Source of the DNA: an uncultured Bacteroidales bacterium
Lineage (GTDB): Bacteria > Bacteroidota > Bacteroidia > Bacteroidales > UBA932
Direction of reading: 5' to 3'
Assembly (NCBI GenBank): GCA_946545765.1
Contig: CAMNNS010000046.1
Location: 1 to 10,233 of the forward strand
Length of the DNA stretch: 10,233 nucleotides
Made by a program: the position numbers and the translations under genes. The notes beneath the pieces were generated by a model. That model did not search any database and was not told the origin of the DNA. It saw only the letters and a program-made list of their open reading frames with translations. Of the stretch, positions 1 through 8,100 are shown in pieces (positions within the stretch are counted from its first letter, which is position 1; the number at the start of each line of letters is the position of its first letter).

Positions 1-665
1 AAGAATTTAACAGGAGAGGACTCCAAAACCTCAATACCTGCCTCTTTTAGCTCTTTTATATAGCTTTTTTTAAGATGAATACTTCCCACACCATCATATA
101 TCAATCTAACTTCTACCCCTTTTGATGCCATCTCCTTTAGTAACGATGTAAATTTCTTACCAATTCTGTCATTCTCTAAAATATATGTCTGAAGATGTAT
201 GTGATGCTTTGCCTTGGTTATTTCTGCATACATCGCATCTAAAGCCTCTTTACCATTAAAATAAAACTCTATTCCATTATTATAATCTATCAGCGAATAG
301 CTGTTTTTTAAATTCTGAGTAATTAGTTTTCTATATGGCTCAAGTTCAGGCGGTAAAATTTCGGGATATTTGATAATATCTTCTCCCTCTGCTTTTGCCA
401 ATCTTTTTCTTATAGCCAAATCGCCTAATCCTTTCCTTGAAAATATTTTACGTTTTCTATAGTTTTGTCCAAATAACAGATAAAAAAAGATTCCTATGTA
501 TGGTAGTAAAAGTAAGACCACAGTCCAAGCTAAAGTCTTAATAGGGTCTCGCTTCCTAATAATCATAGTAACAACGGCATAGATAGCTAATAAAAGATTA
601 AAGCCATACACTATAGCCGATACCATTTGCCACAAATTATTATTTAAAGTAGTTAAAATCACCAT
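1..665 (-). CDS. cls: Cardiolipin synthase, N-terminal part (runs off the left edge)
   Basis: Cardiolipin synthases of the phospholipase D superfamily join phosphatidylglycerol to another lipid at the inner membrane. Only the first 221 codons lie in the window; the frame is open to base 1. I translated it from the ATG at 665-663. Residues about 12-36 and 43-66 are two hydrophobic membrane segments. The second forms the typical PLDc_N signature, with RDPIKTLAW before it and a LLLLPYIGIFFYLLFGQ-like run. From about residue 130 the first PLD domain begins (GIEFYFNGKEAL, then HHIHLQTYILENDRIG, then VEVRLIYDGVGS). The catalytic HKD motifs would normally come later than the visible part, so catalysis cannot be checked here. 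The start lies 15 bases after the ubiE stop, so the two are probably cotranscribed. A second in-frame ATG at codon 14 is less likely, as it would cut into the first membrane segment. Confidence 0.9.
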   Translation of the reverse strand, partial: MVILTTLNNNLWQMVSAIVYGFNLLLAIYAVVTMIIRKRDPIKTLAWTVVLLLLPYIGIFFYLLFGQNYRKRKIFSRKGLGDLAIRKRLAKAEGEDIIKYPEILPPELEPYRKLITQNLKNSYSLIDYNNGIEFYFNGKEALDAMYAEITKAKHHIHLQTYILENDRIGKKFTSLLKEMASKGVEVRLIYDGVGSIHLKKSYIKELKEAGIEVLESSPVKF

Positions 666-680
666 TGATAAATAATAAAA

Positions 681-1388
681 CTATTTAGTAGCCATATACA
701 TAACAGATATTCCGAGGCTCTGTTTTTTGTATTTAACATCTTTAAATCCTGCTTTCTCTAACTCTAAACAAAATTTTTCAAACTTGGGAAAATTGCTAAC
801 AGAATTATAAAAATAATTATACGCTCCTCCCTCATTTTTACCAATTACCAATCTTGCTATAAAGGGCATAATCCTTTTAAAATAAAAATTATACAAAGAT
901 TTCAACAAGCTATTTTCTGGCTCTCCAAACTCTAAAATAACCAATTTACCGCCAACTTTAAGTACCCTATTTATTTCTTTTAAAGCCTCCGCCCTTTTAT
1001 CAAAATTTCTTATTCCGTAAGCAATAGTTAAAATATCTGCCCCCCCATCATCAAATGGCATAGTTAACGCATCTGCTTGTATATAAGAGAGATTAGAAAT
1101 ATTCTCTATATTTCCTTTTAATCTTTTTTTTCTCTCTATCGCGATACGCAACATCTGCTCAGAAATATCAATTCCTGTTACTTTAAAACCTTTTTTGTAT
1201 AGCATCATAGATAAATCTCCTGTTCCACATGCCAAATCTATCAAGTGGTACAACTTCCCCTCTCTATTCTCTCTATATAAACACCTTACACATTCCTTTC
1301 TCCATTTAATATCAAAACCTAAAGAAAAAAGATGATTTAGAAAATTATATCTCTTTGCTATTCTATCAAAAATTGGTGTAGTATCCAT
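681..1388 (-). CDS. ubiE: Demethylmenaquinone methyltransferase (UbiE/MenG)
   Basis: This SAM-dependent enzyme methylates demethylmenaquinone to menaquinone, the last step of the quinone pathway used for anaerobic respiration in Bacteroidetes. The 235-residue length is normal for the family. The N-terminal signature is visible (IFDRIAKRYNFLN, residues 6-18, then SLGFDIKWRK). The SAM-binding glycine motif is DLACGTG at 51-57, and the acidic residue ending the second strand is in TGIDIS at 71-76. The family block GIRNFDKR..ALKEINRVLKVGGKLVILEF spans about 125-154. The ATG at 1388 gives the expected N-terminus. The gene follows the lipoprotein terminator by about 36 bases and is followed by cls after 15 bases, so it probably heads a small membrane-biogenesis operon. 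Because the organism appears to use menaquinone, the menG activity is more likely than the ubiquinone one. Confidence 0.95.
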   Translation of the reverse strand: MDTTPIFDRIAKRYNFLNHLFSLGFDIKWRKECVRCLYRENREGKLYHLIDLACGTGDLSMMLYKKGFKVTGIDISEQMLRIAIERKKRLKGNIENISNLSYIQADALTMPFDDGGADILTIAYGIRNFDKRAEALKEINRVLKVGGKLVILEFGEPENSLLKSLYNFYFKRIMPFIARLVIGKNEGGAYNYFYNSVSNFPKFEKFCLELEKAGFKDVKYKKQSLGISVMYMATK

Positions 1389-1402
1389 ATCTCAATATTG
1401 TA

Positions 1403-1427
1403 CGAATATACAAAAATCTACCTCAAA
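1403..1427 (-). promoter_or_regulatory. Possible weak promoter for ubiE-cls
   Basis: The minus strand reads TATATTCG at 1410-1403, one mismatch from the Bacteroides -7 element TAnnTTTG, about 15 bases before the ubiE ATG. A TTTG lies at 1427-1424, but at 13 bases its distance to that element is too short; it would be 21 bases from a poorer -7 match (TACAATAT). The site overlaps the U-rich tail of the preceding terminator. Something must start transcription here if that terminator works, but the match is weak. Confidence 0.25.
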
Positions 1428-1465
1428 AATAGAAAATAAAAAGAGATAGGCTATTACCTATCTCT
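1425..1465 (-). terminator. Rho-independent terminator after the lipoprotein gene
   Basis: A perfect 9-bp stem (AGAGATAGG at 1442-1450 with CCTATCTCT at 1457-1465) encloses a 6-base loop. On the minus strand it is followed directly by a U-rich run (TTTTATTTTCTATTTTTG). It lies about 80 bases after the lipoprotein stop and 37 bases or more before ubiE, so it separates the two transcripts. Confidence 0.85.
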
Positions 1466-1470
1466 CTTAC

Positions 1471-1547
1471 AAATAAATCTTGGCAGAGACTTATTTTAGT
1501 TTATCTACTAATAAATTTTAATAGAAAATAAGTTTAGGTTAAACTTA
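1471..1547 (-). other. Two extra stem-loops in the lipoprotein 3' region
   Basis: Before the terminator the minus-strand transcript can form two more hairpins. One has an 8-bp stem around a 3-base loop (1529-1536 with 1540-1547) and includes the stop codon. The other has a 10-bp stem with one G-U pair around a 6-base loop (1471-1480 with 1487-1496). Neither is followed by as good a U-run as the 1442-1465 hairpin. They may stabilise the 3' end or slow polymerase; the role is unknown. Confidence 0.45.
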
Positions 1548-3224
1548 ATTCTTCTTAACTTTCACAGCTACATTATCATAAGCAAAGTAACCAGGTGTAT
1601 TTAAGCCCCATTGACCTGTATCAGAACCATCACAATCAAATACTATAGAAGTTACCTCACCAAGTTCAGACAAATCCCATTTAGTCCACTCAGTCACCAT
1701 CACACCATCTTTAGCTATATAAAACTCCTTAGAACCAACCTCAGTAGAACCATTATATCCTTTAGCTATTATTTTGAAATAAAACCCATCAGTATCTAAT
1801 TTTTGAGATGTGAAACCGTTACCATTAACAATACAATCAGCCAAATAAGCTGTTGGTAAAACATACATGTGGTCTATAATTCTTGCAATATCATCTTCAA
1901 AGGCAATACCCATACTATTATACGAACCATATCCAAAGTGTATGGCAAAATTTTTAGAACCTTTATATCCACCTGTTCCTAATCCATTATTATCATAAGG
2001 AACAGCCAATTGTTTTGTATAATCTGCACTACCACTCATCTCTACATAATTAGAAATTGCCTCTCCACCACTCCAAAATTGTGAACTCATAGCACTATAC
2101 AATTCTGTATTATTCTCATCATGCCAAGAGTATGATGCACCATTTTCATACAATAGCGGACCATTATATTGCTCTTCATCAATAAGTTTACTCCATGTTT
2201 TATCTTTATCAGAACCAACATAATCTTCATCTTCAAATGTTAAATATTTAAATATATAGCCATTCTCCTCAACTACATTAAATTCAAGATTCTCTAATGT
2301 ATATAAAAGACCACTACTAAAAGGATACTCACCACCTGTAGTTATTACCTTTTGTAATTTTGTCTCTTGTAGAGTATAATTAGTTGGATCAGTGCCTGAC
2401 ACCTTTGAACTAATTAAATATTCATGAGTTCCCGAAGTGGCTGAACTCTCCTTGCTAATAAATGTTATATATAAATCATCTAACAATGCTCCGTTTTTTG
2501 TTGCTACATTATTTAATGTAACAGTGTTGCCATCGTATGTAGCTACCCCTCCCTTATAAGATACTTTTGTAGCTATATCATCACTTTTAAAAGAAAAGCT
2601 GATATTTAATTCCGAATCATTGCTCTCTGTAGCAGGGCTTATTATAGTTCCTTTAGCAAGTTTGACAATAGAAATATAACTATTTAGTTCTGCTTTAGGT
2701 GCTTCCTTGCTATTTGCAAGATTAGATAAATCTATCTCACCTTTCATAAGGTCATATTTTCCAAGGTCGCTTAATTTTCCAGTTTGGTCAGAAATATCAT
2801 AAGCTATATCATACTCTGCACTATTAGAACTAACCCCTTGAGGATAATATATGTATGCCTTATCTACTTTAAGTTTTGTAGCATCAAAAGTGTTTTCAGA
2901 GATAAAAACAGCAGTTTTGGCACTATTAATTTTTTCTATGCTAAACTGCTCTATATTATTTTTATTCAAATCTTTATCGTGATAAATAACAGATAAACCA
3001 TCATTCATATCCCAATCTATATTTATACTCCCTGCTACTTCATTAAATGTATAAGTAGTTTTTGAAGTTGAAGAGGCATAATTCTCTTTTTTATCTACAG
3101 AGATTCTTATTTTTTCTGGAGTAATAATCTCCTCTCCTGGTTGTTTATCCTTTGTACAACTAACAAATGTTACAATCGATAAAATTGATACAGAAAGTAA
3201 CGGTAAAATTCTATTTCTTTTCAT
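1545..3224 (-). CDS. B12-riboswitch-controlled lipoprotein: fimbrillin-like N-terminal region plus DUF4465-like C-terminal domain
   Basis: The 559-residue protein starts with a lipoprotein signal peptide: KRNR, a hydrophobic stretch at about 7-20, and lipobox FVSC with the acceptor Cys at 23. Residues after Cys are TKDK, so outer-membrane or surface placement is plausible. Residues about 35-315 look like a fimbrillin-type beta-sandwich (WDMNDGLSVIY at 71-81, then KAYIYYP at 122-128). Residues about 325-559 resemble DUF4465: YLTFEDED, then FWSGGEAISNYVEMS, GTGGYKGSKNFAIHFG, LPTAYLADCIVNG, TEWTKWDLSELGEVTSIVF, and GLNTPGYFAYDNVAV at the end. A cobalamin riboswitch and its terminator lie 230-450 bases upstream on the same strand with their own promoter, and no other gene intervenes, so expression should rise when B12 is scarce. 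I infer a corrinoid-binding surface protein, possibly related to the BtuH class of Bacteroides. That function is not shown by the sequence alone. It is a single-gene unit ended by the terminator at 1425-1465. Confidence 0.85.
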   Translation of the reverse strand: MKRNRILPLLSVSILSIVTFVSCTKDKQPGEEIITPEKIRISVDKKENYASSTSKTTYTFNEVAGSINIDWDMNDGLSVIYHDKDLNKNNIEQFSIEKINSAKTAVFISENTFDATKLKVDKAYIYYPQGVSSNSAEYDIAYDISDQTGKLSDLGKYDLMKGEIDLSNLANSKEAPKAELNSYISIVKLAKGTIISPATESNDSELNISFSFKSDDIATKVSYKGGVATYDGNTVTLNNVATKNGALLDDLYITFISKESSATSGTHEYLISSKVSGTDPTNYTLQETKLQKVITTGGEYPFSSGLLYTLENLEFNVVEENGYIFKYLTFEDEDYVGSDKDKTWSKLIDEEQYNGPLLYENGASYSWHDENNTELYSAMSSQFWSGGEAISNYVEMSGSADYTKQLAVPYDNNGLGTGGYKGSKNFAIHFGYGSYNSMGIAFEDDIARIIDHMYVLPTAYLADCIVNGNGFTSQKLDTDGFYFKIIAKGYNGSTEVGSKEFYIAKDGVMVTEWTKWDLSELGEVTSIVFDCDGSDTGQWGLNTPGYFAYDNVAVKVKKN

Positions 3225-3450
3225 TTTAAATATATTTTAAAAATTTAGTTATTAACAATTAAACACTATACAAGTATGACGCACTACAAAAGTTATAATT
3301 ATCACAAATCAAATAATTTACAACAATGTATTTACTATCTTAATATTAAAAGCCAAAACCAAAACCTTATAACGGTAAAGTACCACTCGAGATAGCACAA
3401 CAAACCGAGAAAGAACTTTGATTCTAACTACATTAAATATTTAACTTGAT
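3225..3450 (-). other. Long untranslated leader between riboswitch terminator and lipoprotein start
   Basis: About 226 bases separate the riboswitch hairpin from the lipoprotein ATG. I find no start-to-stop gene here on either strand. Most of it is very AT-rich, but about 3360-3420 is richer in G+C and stays open in more than one frame. The plus strand reads a short tail ending in NGKVPLEIAQQTEKEL and a stop at 3418-3420; the minus strand reads VLSRFVVLSRVVLYRYKVLV without a good start codon. This may be the remnant of a lost gene or insertion element, or a structured leader. No convincing second promoter was seen. Confidence 0.4.
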
Positions 3451-3492
3451 AAAAAACAGTCCATAAAATCCTAACTCCTTAAAATTTTATGG
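3451..3492 (-). terminator. Riboswitch expression-platform hairpin (intrinsic terminator)
   Basis: On the minus strand CCATAAAAT (3492-3484) pairs with ATTTTATGG (3469-3461) in a 9-bp stem around a 14-base loop, followed by ACTGTTTTTT. It starts only about 7 bases after the riboswitch 3' end. The loop holds TTAAGG (3482-3477), complementary to CCTTAA (3504-3499), which is also the 3' arm of the aptamer's closing helix. An antiterminator pairing CCTTAA with TTAAGG would enclose the 5' arm of this hairpin. The likely logic is B12 bound, P1 formed, terminator formed, gene off. The large loop and A-U-rich stem make it only moderately strong. Confidence 0.65.
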
Positions 3493-3498
3493 TTAATG

Positions 3499-3674
3499 TT
3501 AAGGCAGGTCTTCTGGCTAATTCCTAATGCGACGTCTTCCCTCAAATAATGAAGTGACTTTTAAGAGTGTCACACTAATATTATGGAATTTACAGCTGAA
3601 GGTACAGCTACGGATTTCCACCGTATTCCCTTTTCAACAGATAGAGAGGTCTGCTCTACCTGTCACCTTAGCAC
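3499..3674 (-). ncRNA. Cobalamin (B12) riboswitch aptamer
   Basis: Read on the minus strand, this matches the cobalamin riboswitch family (Rfam RF00174) throughout. The B12 box AGCCAGAAGACCTGCC lies at 3518-3503. The core GGGAATACGGTGGAAATCCG, followed by the GCTGTACC and CAGCTGTAA elements, lies at about 3630-3587. Between core and B12 box is a variable hairpin (GTGTGACACTC and AAAGTCAC, about 3575-3550). The 5' TAAGG (about 3671-3667) pairs with 3' CCTTA, and CAGGT with ACCTG, giving the closing helices. One core position differs from the usual ACTGTAA (here GCTGTAA). It controls the lipoprotein downstream and sits only about 55 bases after the lpdA stop. Confidence 0.95.
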
Positions 3675-3677
3675 GCA

Positions 3678-3708
3678 CAAAAGTAAATCTTTTTTATATA
3701 AAAACAAA
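3678..3708 (-). promoter_or_regulatory. Promoter of the riboswitch-lipoprotein transcript
   Basis: The minus strand has TTTG at 3708-3705, a 19-base spacer, and TACTTTTG at 3685-3678. This exactly fits the Bacteroides consensus TTTG / TAnnTTTG and spacing. Transcription would start near 3674-3670, at the 5' edge of the aptamer. It lies between the lpdA stop (3729) and the riboswitch, so the lipoprotein has its own promoter. Confidence 0.8.
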
Positions 3709-3728
3709 ATTGTTTCAAATTAAAGCCA

Positions 3729-5177
3729 TTAAAGCCCTTCGGCAGCTTCTTTAATTGCCTCACTCATAGTTGGATGCGGAAATACAGTATTTCTAACTTG
3801 AGTAGCAGTAGCACCTAAATCTAAAGCAAGCACCATTCCACCAATTATCTCAGTTACATCGGCTCCGATAAGGTGAACCCCAAGAAGTTTATCTGATTTT
3901 GAATCTGAAATTAACTTAACAAATCCATCTGTTTTTCCTGCAGCAGTAGCTTTCCCACTTGCAGTAAACATAAATTTACTAACCTTATAGTCAATACCTC
4001 TCTCTTTTACAATCCTCTCGGGCATACCAACCGATGCAATTTGAGGTGTTGTATAAGTTGCTCCGGGTATATGGTTGTAATTTATTGGATGATATTTTGC
4101 CCCCTCTTTTCCTGCCTCCTCAGCGATATGTTCAACACACGCAACTCCCTCACAAGAAGCAACATGGGCAAGGGCTGGGGTTGCAATAACATCACCTATA
4201 GCATAGATATTCCCTACGCCGGTATGATAAAAACTATTTACAGAAATTTTGCCTCTTTCTAACTTAATACCCAATTCTTCTAAACCTAAATCAGAAGTAT
4301 TTGGTTCTACTCCTACGGCACATAAAACTCTTTCTACCAATAGCTTTTCCTCTCCTTTTTTCCCCTCTAATGTTAGTTCTACATTTTGTACAGGGTCGGA
4401 ACTTTCATTAGGAGTTAGGATTTTTATGTTAGATACTTTAGTGCTAACATAAACTTTTATCCCATCTTTTCTAAAACTTCTACTTAATTGAGCAGAAACA
4501 TCATCATCTTCTAATGGAACTATTCTATCTAAAAACTCAATAATATGAACCTCAGAACCCATTGTTTTATAGAAGTATGCAAGCTCACTCCCTATTGCAC
4601 CAGAGCCTATTACTGCCAACGATTTTGGGAGTGTTTTAGGAACTAATGCATCGCGATAAGATATAATTTTCTCCCCATCAAAAGGGGCAAAAGGAAGTTG
4701 CTTAGGATGAGCCCCTGTAGCAATAATAAAATAATCTCCTGTAATTTCGGTATAAGAATTATTCTCCTCCCCAGATAAAACTTTTATTCTATTTTCATCA
4801 ACAAAAGTAGCTTTCCCTTTTATAAGAGTAATTTTGTTCTTATTAAATAAAAATTCTACACCTTTTCTCATTCTGTCTGCCACACCTCTTTCTCTCTCAA
4901 CAACTTTTGATATATCAACCTTTAAATCTTTGCTCTTCTCGGGGTCTGCTATATTATCTCCATCAAACGAAATTCCATAAGAGGCTAAATGTTTAAAAGC
5001 CTCAAAAGTTTCTGCAGATTTTAAAAGTGCTTTAGTTGGGATACAACCCCAATTCAAACATATTCCCCCTACTTCTGCTTTTTCTACAACTGCAACATTA
5101 AAACCAAATTGAGCTGCTTTTACCGCTGCAACATATCCGCCTGGTCCTGAACCTATTACTATAATATCGTATTTCAT
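3729..5177 (-). CDS. lpdA: Dihydrolipoyl dehydrogenase (E3)
   Basis: This flavoenzyme reoxidises dihydrolipoamide with NAD+ in 2-oxoacid dehydrogenase complexes and the glycine cleavage system. The 482-residue product has the full set of marks: FAD-binding GSGPGG at 9-14, the redox disulfide in GGICLNWGCIPTK (Cys 40 and Cys 45), NAD-binding GSGAIGSE at 191-198, the second FAD motif YAIGDV at 325-330, and the C-terminal HPTMSE with active-site His 468 and Glu 473. I chose the ATG at 5177-5175 (MKYDIIVIG). The open frame runs further upstream, but that extension overlaps the SecA zinc tail in another frame and adds non-family residues. The gene follows secA by 22 bases with no terminator between. 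No E1, E2 or glycine-cleavage genes are in the window, so the partner complex is unknown. Confidence 0.96.
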   Translation of the reverse strand: MKYDIIVIGSGPGGYVAAVKAAQFGFNVAVVEKAEVGGICLNWGCIPTKALLKSAETFEAFKHLASYGISFDGDNIADPEKSKDLKVDISKVVERERGVADRMRKGVEFLFNKNKITLIKGKATFVDENRIKVLSGEENNSYTEITGDYFIIATGAHPKQLPFAPFDGEKIISYRDALVPKTLPKSLAVIGSGAIGSELAYFYKTMGSEVHIIEFLDRIVPLEDDDVSAQLSRSFRKDGIKVYVSTKVSNIKILTPNESSDPVQNVELTLEGKKGEEKLLVERVLCAVGVEPNTSDLGLEELGIKLERGKISVNSFYHTGVGNIYAIGDVIATPALAHVASCEGVACVEHIAEEAGKEGAKYHPINYNHIPGATYTTPQIASVGMPERIVKERGIDYKVSKFMFTASGKATAAGKTDGFVKLISDSKSDKLLGVHLIGADVTEIIGGMVLALDLGATATQVRNTVFPHPTMSEAIKEAAEGL

Positions 5178-5199
5178 AAATTTATCTATATTAAAATCT

Positions 5200-8100
5200 T
5201 TAACTCTCTTTGCCATGGCAATTTTTAAATTTTTTACCACTACCACAAGGGCAAGGGTCATTTCTTCCAACCTTTTTCTCTACATGAACAGGTTGATTAC
5301 TACGAGCTTGGGTGTCACCTATTTTTTCTAAAGGATTCTCTCTACTCATACTCATCTTGCTCATATCTCTACGCTTACGGGTAGTATTGTCCTCCTTTAA
5401 CGAAGAATTTTCATTTATCTGAACTGCTAATTTTGCCCTTGTCAAGAACGATAATACATCTCTACTTATCTTTTCAATTACATCAACAAATAATTTGTAA
5501 GCCTCTTGTTTGTAGATAACTAACGGATCCTTTTGAGCATAAGTCTGGTTCTGGACAGTATCTTTTAAAGCGTCCATCTCTCTTAAATGTTCCTTCCAAT
5601 GTTCATCTATCTTAATAAGGGTAACATTCTTTATCAGCGATTTGTGTATCTCTTTACCTTTTGTATCGTGAGATTTTTGCATATTAACTGTAACAGTCAA
5701 TACTTTCTGCCCGTCAGTTACAGGTATTGCAACATTTTTAAATTGTGCAGATTGCGTCTCAAATATTTTTTCTACTACTGGATAGGCTTGCTTAACAATT
5801 GTCTCTCCTCTTCTCTCTATTACATTAGTAATAAGAGTATTCAACCTATCGGCAATATCATTAGAAGAAGAGGATTTATAGAATTTCTCATCAAAATCGG
5901 GTAGTTCAGAGACACTCCTAAGAACCTCATCAGAAAAATCATTATATTCTAAATACTCTTTTTTAGAAGACAATACCAACGCCAAATCCTCAATCATATT
6001 TTTGAGATCCAAATCCATCCTTTCACCATTCAGAGCATTATTTCGCCTTCTATAAATAACACTCCTTTGAGTATTCATAACATCGTCATATTCAAGTAGT
6101 CTCTTACGAATACCAAAGTTATTCTCTTCCACTTTTTTCTGTGCTCTTTCTACAGAAGATGAGAGCCATTTATGTTGCAAAACCTCACCCTCTTTTATAC
6201 CCATTCTATCTACCAATCGGGCTATTCTGTCAGCACCAAACACCCTCATTAACTGATCCTCTAAAGAGACATAAAACTCAGATGAACCTGGGTCACCTTG
6301 ACGACCGGCACGACCCCTTAACTGACGATCTACGCGCCTACTATCATGCCTTTCTGTACCTATAATAGCCAAACCACCCGCTTCAACAACACCCTCACCA
6401 AGTTTAATATCTGTACCACGACCTGCCATGTTAGTTGCAATAGTAACAGTACCAGGCTCTCCTGCATGAGCAACTATCTCAGCCTCTTTTGCGTGCAATT
6501 TAGCATTCAAGACATTATGAGGAATCTTCTGAACACTCAATGATTTACTTAAAAGTTCAGAAATCTCAACAGAGGTTGTTCCAACAAGGACAGGTCTTCC
6601 TTGAGAACGCAACTCTTTTATCCTACTAATTACAGCATTAAATTTTTCTTTACGAGTTCTAAATAAAAGGTCGTCCATATCCTTTCTAATCACAGGTTTA
6701 TTTGTCGGGATAGAGACAACATCCAATTTATAAATAGACCAAAACTCACCTGCTTCTGTACTTGCAGTACCTGTCATACCTGCAAGTTTATGATACATTC
6801 TAAAATAGTTTTGAAGTGTTATTGTTGCATAAGTCTGAGTTGCTGCCTCAACCTTTACATTCTCTTTAGCCTCAATAGCTTGATGTAAGCCATCAGAATA
6901 TCTTCTACCCTCAAGAATACGCCCTGTCTGCTCATCTACAATCTTAATTTTATTATCATCAATAACATACTCTACATCTTTTTCAAAAAGTGTATAAGCT
7001 TTTAATAGTTGAGAAACAGTATGAACTCTCTCAGACTTAATTGCATACTCAATATTCAACTCATCTCTCTTTGCCCTTTTCTCCTCATCAGACAAATCGC
7101 TTTTCTCAATAATTGAGACCTCTGTACCCATATCGGGAAGGATAAAGAATTTAGGATCTTTTACCAAACCTGCTATATAATCATTACCTTTATCTGTGAG
7201 TTCAACAGACCTATTTTGCTCTTCTATAACGAAATACAATGGATCTGTTACAATATGCATCTCCTTATTATTATTTTGCATATAGTAATTATTCACACTA
7301 TTCATGAGCTGTTTCATTCCTGGCTCACTCAAAAACTTGATTAGTGGATTATATTTTGGCAAAGCTTTATGAGCCCTTAAAAGAGCCATTCCACCATCTT
7401 GTTTTTTCCCCTCAGCGATAAGTTTCTTAGCTTCATTTAGATAATTTATAGCTGTCTGTTTTTGAACATTATACAACTTTTCTACATAAGGTTTGTAAGT
7501 AGCAAATTGTTGGTCATCTTCTCCAATATTTTCTATAGGACCAGATATAATGAGCGGTGTTCTTGCATCATCTACTAAAACAGAATCGACCTCATCAACT
7601 ATAGCAAAATGATGCTCTCGCTGAACTAAGTCATCTAAACTATTAGCCATATTATCTCTAAGATAATCAAAGCCATACTCATTATTTGTACCAAATGTTA
7701 TATCTGCATTATATGCTTTTTTCCTACTATCTGAATTTGGCTGATGTTTATCTATACAATCTACAGATAGAGCATGGAACTGATAAAGCGGTCCCATCCA
7801 TTCAGAGTCACGCTTAGCTAAATAGTCATTCACAGTAACAAGGTGAACCCCTTTTCCTGCTAAAGCATTCAAGAATACAGGTAGTGTGGCAACCAATGTT
7901 TTCCCCTCACCTGTAGCCATCTCAGCAATTTTCCCTTGATGAAGAACAATACCTCCAATAAGCTGAACATCATAATGAACCATATCCCACTTTACTAAAT
8001 TACCCCCTGCTGTCCAAGAATTTTTATATATAGCTTTGTCTCCAACAATCTCTACAAAATCTACTTTTGCCGATAAATCTCTATCAAAATCTGAAGCGGT

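Noticed and set aside
3527..3754. A plus-strand 75-codon open frame across the riboswitch
   Set aside because: It is antisense to a clear structured RNA and the lpdA end, and has no recognisable protein features.
5178..5270. An extended N-terminus for lpdA
   Set aside because: The extra 31 codons overlap the secA zinc-tail coding sequence in another frame and are unlike the family, whose members start just before the FAD-binding motif.
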